Part shown: piece after piece, positions 61,565 through 64,000 of the stretch
Numbering within the stretch: the stretch's first letter is position 1
How the letters are laid out: each line of letters opens with the position of its first letter
NCBI GenBank assembly: GCA_937958105.1
Contig: CALFXJ010000002.1
Location: 1-64,000, forward strand
DNA: 64,000 nt
Reading direction: 5' to 3'
From: an uncultured Cellvibrio sp.
GTDB taxonomy: Bacteria > Pseudomonadota > Gammaproteobacteria > Pseudomonadales > Cellvibrionaceae
The notes under the pieces: generated by a model
The model's database searches: none
What the model was told of the DNA's origin: nothing
Seen by the model: the letters and a program-made list of their open reading frames with translations, nothing else
Made by a program: the position numbers and the translations under genes

Positions 61565-61903
61565 TTATGAATTGCGATTACTGGGCGTGATTGACCAGAG
61601 CTTCTCCAGCTCATAAAAGTTGCGGGTTTCTTCCTGCATGACATGCACCACAAGATCCCCGAAGTCCACCAATACCCAGTCGCCGGCATCAATACCTTCC
61701 ACGCCGAGGGGCATGTAGCCGAGCTTCTTGCAGTCCTCCACAACGTTGTTGGCCATGGATTTCACGTGACGGTTGGAGGTACCGCTGGCAATGATCAGCG
61801 TATCCGTAACATCCGTCATCTCGCGCACGTCCAGCTGCACAATGTTTTTACCTTTCAGATCTTCAAGCGCGTTGATTACGATCTGGCTTAACTCTTCAGA
61901 CAT
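61565..61903 (-). CDS. rsfS: Ribosomal silencing factor RsfS
   Basis: Encodes 112 residues. The family pattern KGKNIVQLDVREMTDVTD, LIIASGTSNRHVKSMANNV and DWVLVDFGDLVVHVMQEETR is clear. RsfS binds ribosomal protein uL14 and blocks joining of the subunits when nutrients are short. It is 17 bp before rlmH and follows nadD after 90 bp. Confidence 0.96.
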   Translation of the reverse strand: MSEELSQIVINALEDLKGKNIVQLDVREMTDVTDTLIIASGTSNRHVKSMANNVVEDCKKLGYMPLGVEGIDAGDWVLVDFGDLVVHVMQEETRNFYELEKLWSITPSNRNS

Positions 61904-61993
61904 TCTTTACCTGCTTACTTATAAAAAAATACTCCACCCGTGATTGGATGAAGCAATGAAAAAATTAATTCCTGTGCTCATCGATTCCTGTCC

Positions 61994-62629
61994 TTACCGA
62001 TAAAGTCCCTCGGCCAGGATGTAACGGCGTACCGATTCGGGGATTAAAAACTGGACGGACTCCCCGATTGCCACCTGCCTGCGGATATCCGTGGCCGAAA
62101 TATCCAGCAGACGCAATGAAGGCAAGACAATTGCACCGCCCGGCAGTTCACTCAACGCCGTAACCGGGGCGCGATGACGCTGCAGTAATTCAGCAACCGC
62201 CCCTGTCTGCGGCAGCGAAAAACCGGGCCGCTCAATCACCACCAGATGAGTGTAATCCAGCAATTCCTGCCACCGATTCCAGGTATCCAGAGCCGCAAAG
62301 GCATCAGTGCCCAGTGCCCAGAGCAGACTCACATCCGGCCCCAGTTCGTCCCTCAGACTGCGCAGCGTATCAAATGTATAGGATGGCTCATCGCGCCGCA
62401 GCTCGCGTTCATCCAGGGTCAGTTCAGGGCAATCCATCAGCGCCAGACGAATCATCTCTGCCCGCTGGGCGCTGCTGACCTGAGGCTGGCCGCGGTGAAC
62501 CGGGCGATGGCAGGGCATCAGGCGCATCTGGGACAACCCCAGCGTCTGTCGCAACTCCAGCGCCAGGCGCAGGTGGCCGTGATGCACCGGGTCAAAGGTT
62601 CCGCCGAGGATGCCAATCTTGCTAAGCAT
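61994..62629 (-). CDS. nadD: Nicotinate-nucleotide adenylyltransferase
   Basis: Encodes 211 residues. It opens with the nucleotidyltransferase motif GGTFDPVHHGHLRLA, and the late ISATDIRRQ matches the ISSTxIR motif. It makes deamido-NAD from nicotinate mononucleotide and ATP in NAD synthesis. It lies 20 bp after proA and in front of rsfS, as in many Pseudomonas-like genomes. Confidence 0.96.
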   Translation of the reverse strand: MLSKIGILGGTFDPVHHGHLRLALELRQTLGLSQMRLMPCHRPVHRGQPQVSSAQRAEMIRLALMDCPELTLDERELRRDEPSYTFDTLRSLRDELGPDVSLLWALGTDAFAALDTWNRWQELLDYTHLVVIERPGFSLPQTGAVAELLQRHRAPVTALSELPGGAIVLPSLRLLDISATDIRRQVAIGESVQFLIPESVRRYILAEGLYR

Positions 62630-62649
62630 CAGCTGCGCCTTTACCGGCC

Positions 62650-63915
62650 TTATTGACGTATGTGCCCATCACCCAGCACAACCCATTTCTGCGACGTCAG
62701 GCCTTCCAGGCCAACCGGTCCGCGCGCGTGGATTTTGTCGGTGGAGATACCTATCTCCGCCCCTAAACCATATTCAAATCCGTCCGCAAAGCGTGTTGAC
62801 GCGTTGACCATGACCGAGCTGGAATCTACTTCCGTGATAAACCGGCGCGCACGAGTGAAGTCCTCGGTGATGATGGCATCGGTGTGCTGTGAACTGTAGC
62901 GATTGATGTGATCGATAGCTTCATCCAGGCCAGCGACAACCTTGATCGATAACACCGGTGCAAGGTATTCGGTAGCCCAGTCAGCTTCTGTCGCCGCATT
63001 GGCATTGATGAGCGCGCGGGTCTTCTCGCAACCGCGCAGTTCCACGTCTTTCTTGCCGAAGGCCACTGCCAGACGGGGCAGGATATTTTCAGCAACACCT
63101 TCCGCAACCAGCAGGGTTTCCATCGCGTTGCAGACACCATAGCGATGGGTCTTGGCATTCAGCGCGACGGCGAAGGCTTTTTCCAGGTCGGCTTTATCAT
63201 CAATATAAACATGGCAAATGCCGTCGAGGTGTTTGATTACCGGCACACGCGCGTCATTGCTGATCCGCTCGATCAGTCCTTTACCACCGCGAGGCACGAT
63301 GACATCAACATATTCAGGCATGGTGATCAGTTCGCCCACTGCTGCACGGTCAGTGGTTTCGACGATCTGCACCACGGTATCGGGTAGACCTGCCGCTCTC
63401 AATCCGGCCTGCAGACAGGTCGCAATGGCGCGGTTGGAGTGGATAGCTTCACTGCCGCCACGCAGGATCGCGGCATTGCCTGACTTGAGACACAGGCTGG
63501 CCGCATCAATGGTCACGTTGGGACGGGATTCATAAATGATCCCCACTACCCCCAGAGGTACACGCATCTTGCCAACCTGTATACCGGAAGGCCGATAGCT
63601 CATGCCGGTGATCTCGCCACAGGGGTCCGGCAGCGCTGCCACCTGCCGCAGGCCTTCGATCATGCCGTCAATGGTCGACGGTTTGAGTGCGAGACGGTCG
63701 AGCATTGCAGAATCCAGACCGTTGGCAGCGCCGGCTTCCAGGTCTTTCTGATTCTCAGCCGCCAGGACAGCCCGGGCATTATCCAGCGCATCGGCAATCG
63801 CCAGCAGCGCCTGGTTTTTTACGCCCGAGGAGGTGGATGCAATCACGCGTGACGCCTGCCGGGCATTGCGGCCCAACTCGGCCATGTAGGCTTTTACATC
63901 AAGATAATCGGTCAT
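62650..63915 (-). CDS. proA: Gamma-glutamyl phosphate reductase
   Basis: Encodes 421 residues from the ATG at 63915; a TTG three codons earlier is possible and neither has a strong ribosome site. Aldehyde-dehydrogenase-fold signatures are VPLGVVGIIYESRPNVT, the substrate loop VIVPRGGKGLIERI, and the catalytic cysteine in RYGVCNAMETLLV. It reduces glutamyl-5-phosphate to the semialdehyde in proline synthesis. The 85 bases up to the window end show no further gene. Confidence 0.96.
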   Translation of the reverse strand: MTDYLDVKAYMAELGRNARQASRVIASTSSGVKNQALLAIADALDNARAVLAAENQKDLEAGAANGLDSAMLDRLALKPSTIDGMIEGLRQVAALPDPCGEITGMSYRPSGIQVGKMRVPLGVVGIIYESRPNVTIDAASLCLKSGNAAILRGGSEAIHSNRAIATCLQAGLRAAGLPDTVVQIVETTDRAAVGELITMPEYVDVIVPRGGKGLIERISNDARVPVIKHLDGICHVYIDDKADLEKAFAVALNAKTHRYGVCNAMETLLVAEGVAENILPRLAVAFGKKDVELRGCEKTRALINANAATEADWATEYLAPVLSIKVVAGLDEAIDHINRYSSQHTDAIITEDFTRARRFITEVDSSSVMVNASTRFADGFEYGLGAEIGISTDKIHARGPVGLEGLTSQKWVVLGDGHIRQ

Positions 63916-64000
63916 CAGTGGCAAAAATCCGTGAACTGGGTGATATGAAAGTCAAGAGTGCGGCGATTATACCCTGATTGCTGCGCCTTTTTGGCGAATT

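Overview
The window is 64 kb of chromosomal DNA from a Gram-negative gammaproteobacterium. The evidence is outer-membrane and periplasmic machinery (BtuB, TolC, RlpA, MltB), a Chp-type chemosensory cluster for type IV pili, and gene orders resembling Pseudomonas. These are nudF-yqiB-cpdA-yqiA-parE next to thiC and tolC, and lipA-lipB-ybeD-dacA-rlpA-mltB-rodA-mrdA-rlmH-rsfS-nadD-proA. A Cellvibrionales- or Pseudomonadales-like lineage fits, but the genus cannot be named from sequence alone. I saw no rRNA, tRNA, CRISPR array, insertion sequence or prophage.

Layout. 1-1022: end of an NhaD-type Na+/H+ antiporter. 1357-8479: a vitamin B12 region read leftward, made of a mak sugar kinase and a btuF-btuC-btuD ABC transporter, then a cobalamin riboswitch followed by btuB and cobO. 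8633-9361: two PilZ proteins. 9626-12094: an unusual fusion of an extended SDR with SPW-type and VKOR-like membrane domains. 12152-18945: radA, two membrane proteins of unknown function, parE, yqiA and cpdA. 19177-27328: a Chp cluster (pilG-like, pilH, pilI, pilJ, compact chpA, two CheW-like genes). 27786-30361: a free-standing MHYT membrane sensor followed by hypX. 30454-36549: yqiB, nudF, thiC, thiD under a TPP riboswitch, and divergent tolC. 36746-44348: an HdfR-type LysR regulator, a PA3496-family protein, rimB and rimK homologues, divergent hisC and an aromatic aminotransferase, a small MscS protein, a GDPD and a GNAT. 44581-46670: lipA, lipB, ybeD. 46872-53743: an RDD-SpoIIM-DUF4129-DUF4350-MoxR-DUF58 operon. 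53800-63915: a DUF805 protein, then the cell-wall and ribosome cluster dacA to proA.

Two insertions into conserved gene orders stand out. The Chp/MHYT/hypX block lies between yqiB and cpdA, and the MoxR/DUF58 operon lies between ybeD and dacA. A family of short palindromic repeats, roughly GTCGGATTA-loop-TAATCCGAC with a GTAG flank, occurs at least seventeen times. Copies sit in gaps, in inverted pairs, as a 50-bp-period array, and once supplying the stop codon of yqiA. A separate 102-bp element with perfect 26-bp arms lies between btuF and btuC.

The most interesting candidates are the MHYT-hypX pair (a predicted gas sensor beside a CO-producing enzyme, with no hydrogenase genes in view), the SDR-SPW-VKOR fusion, and the reduced Chp system with a two-domain PilG and no methylation enzymes.
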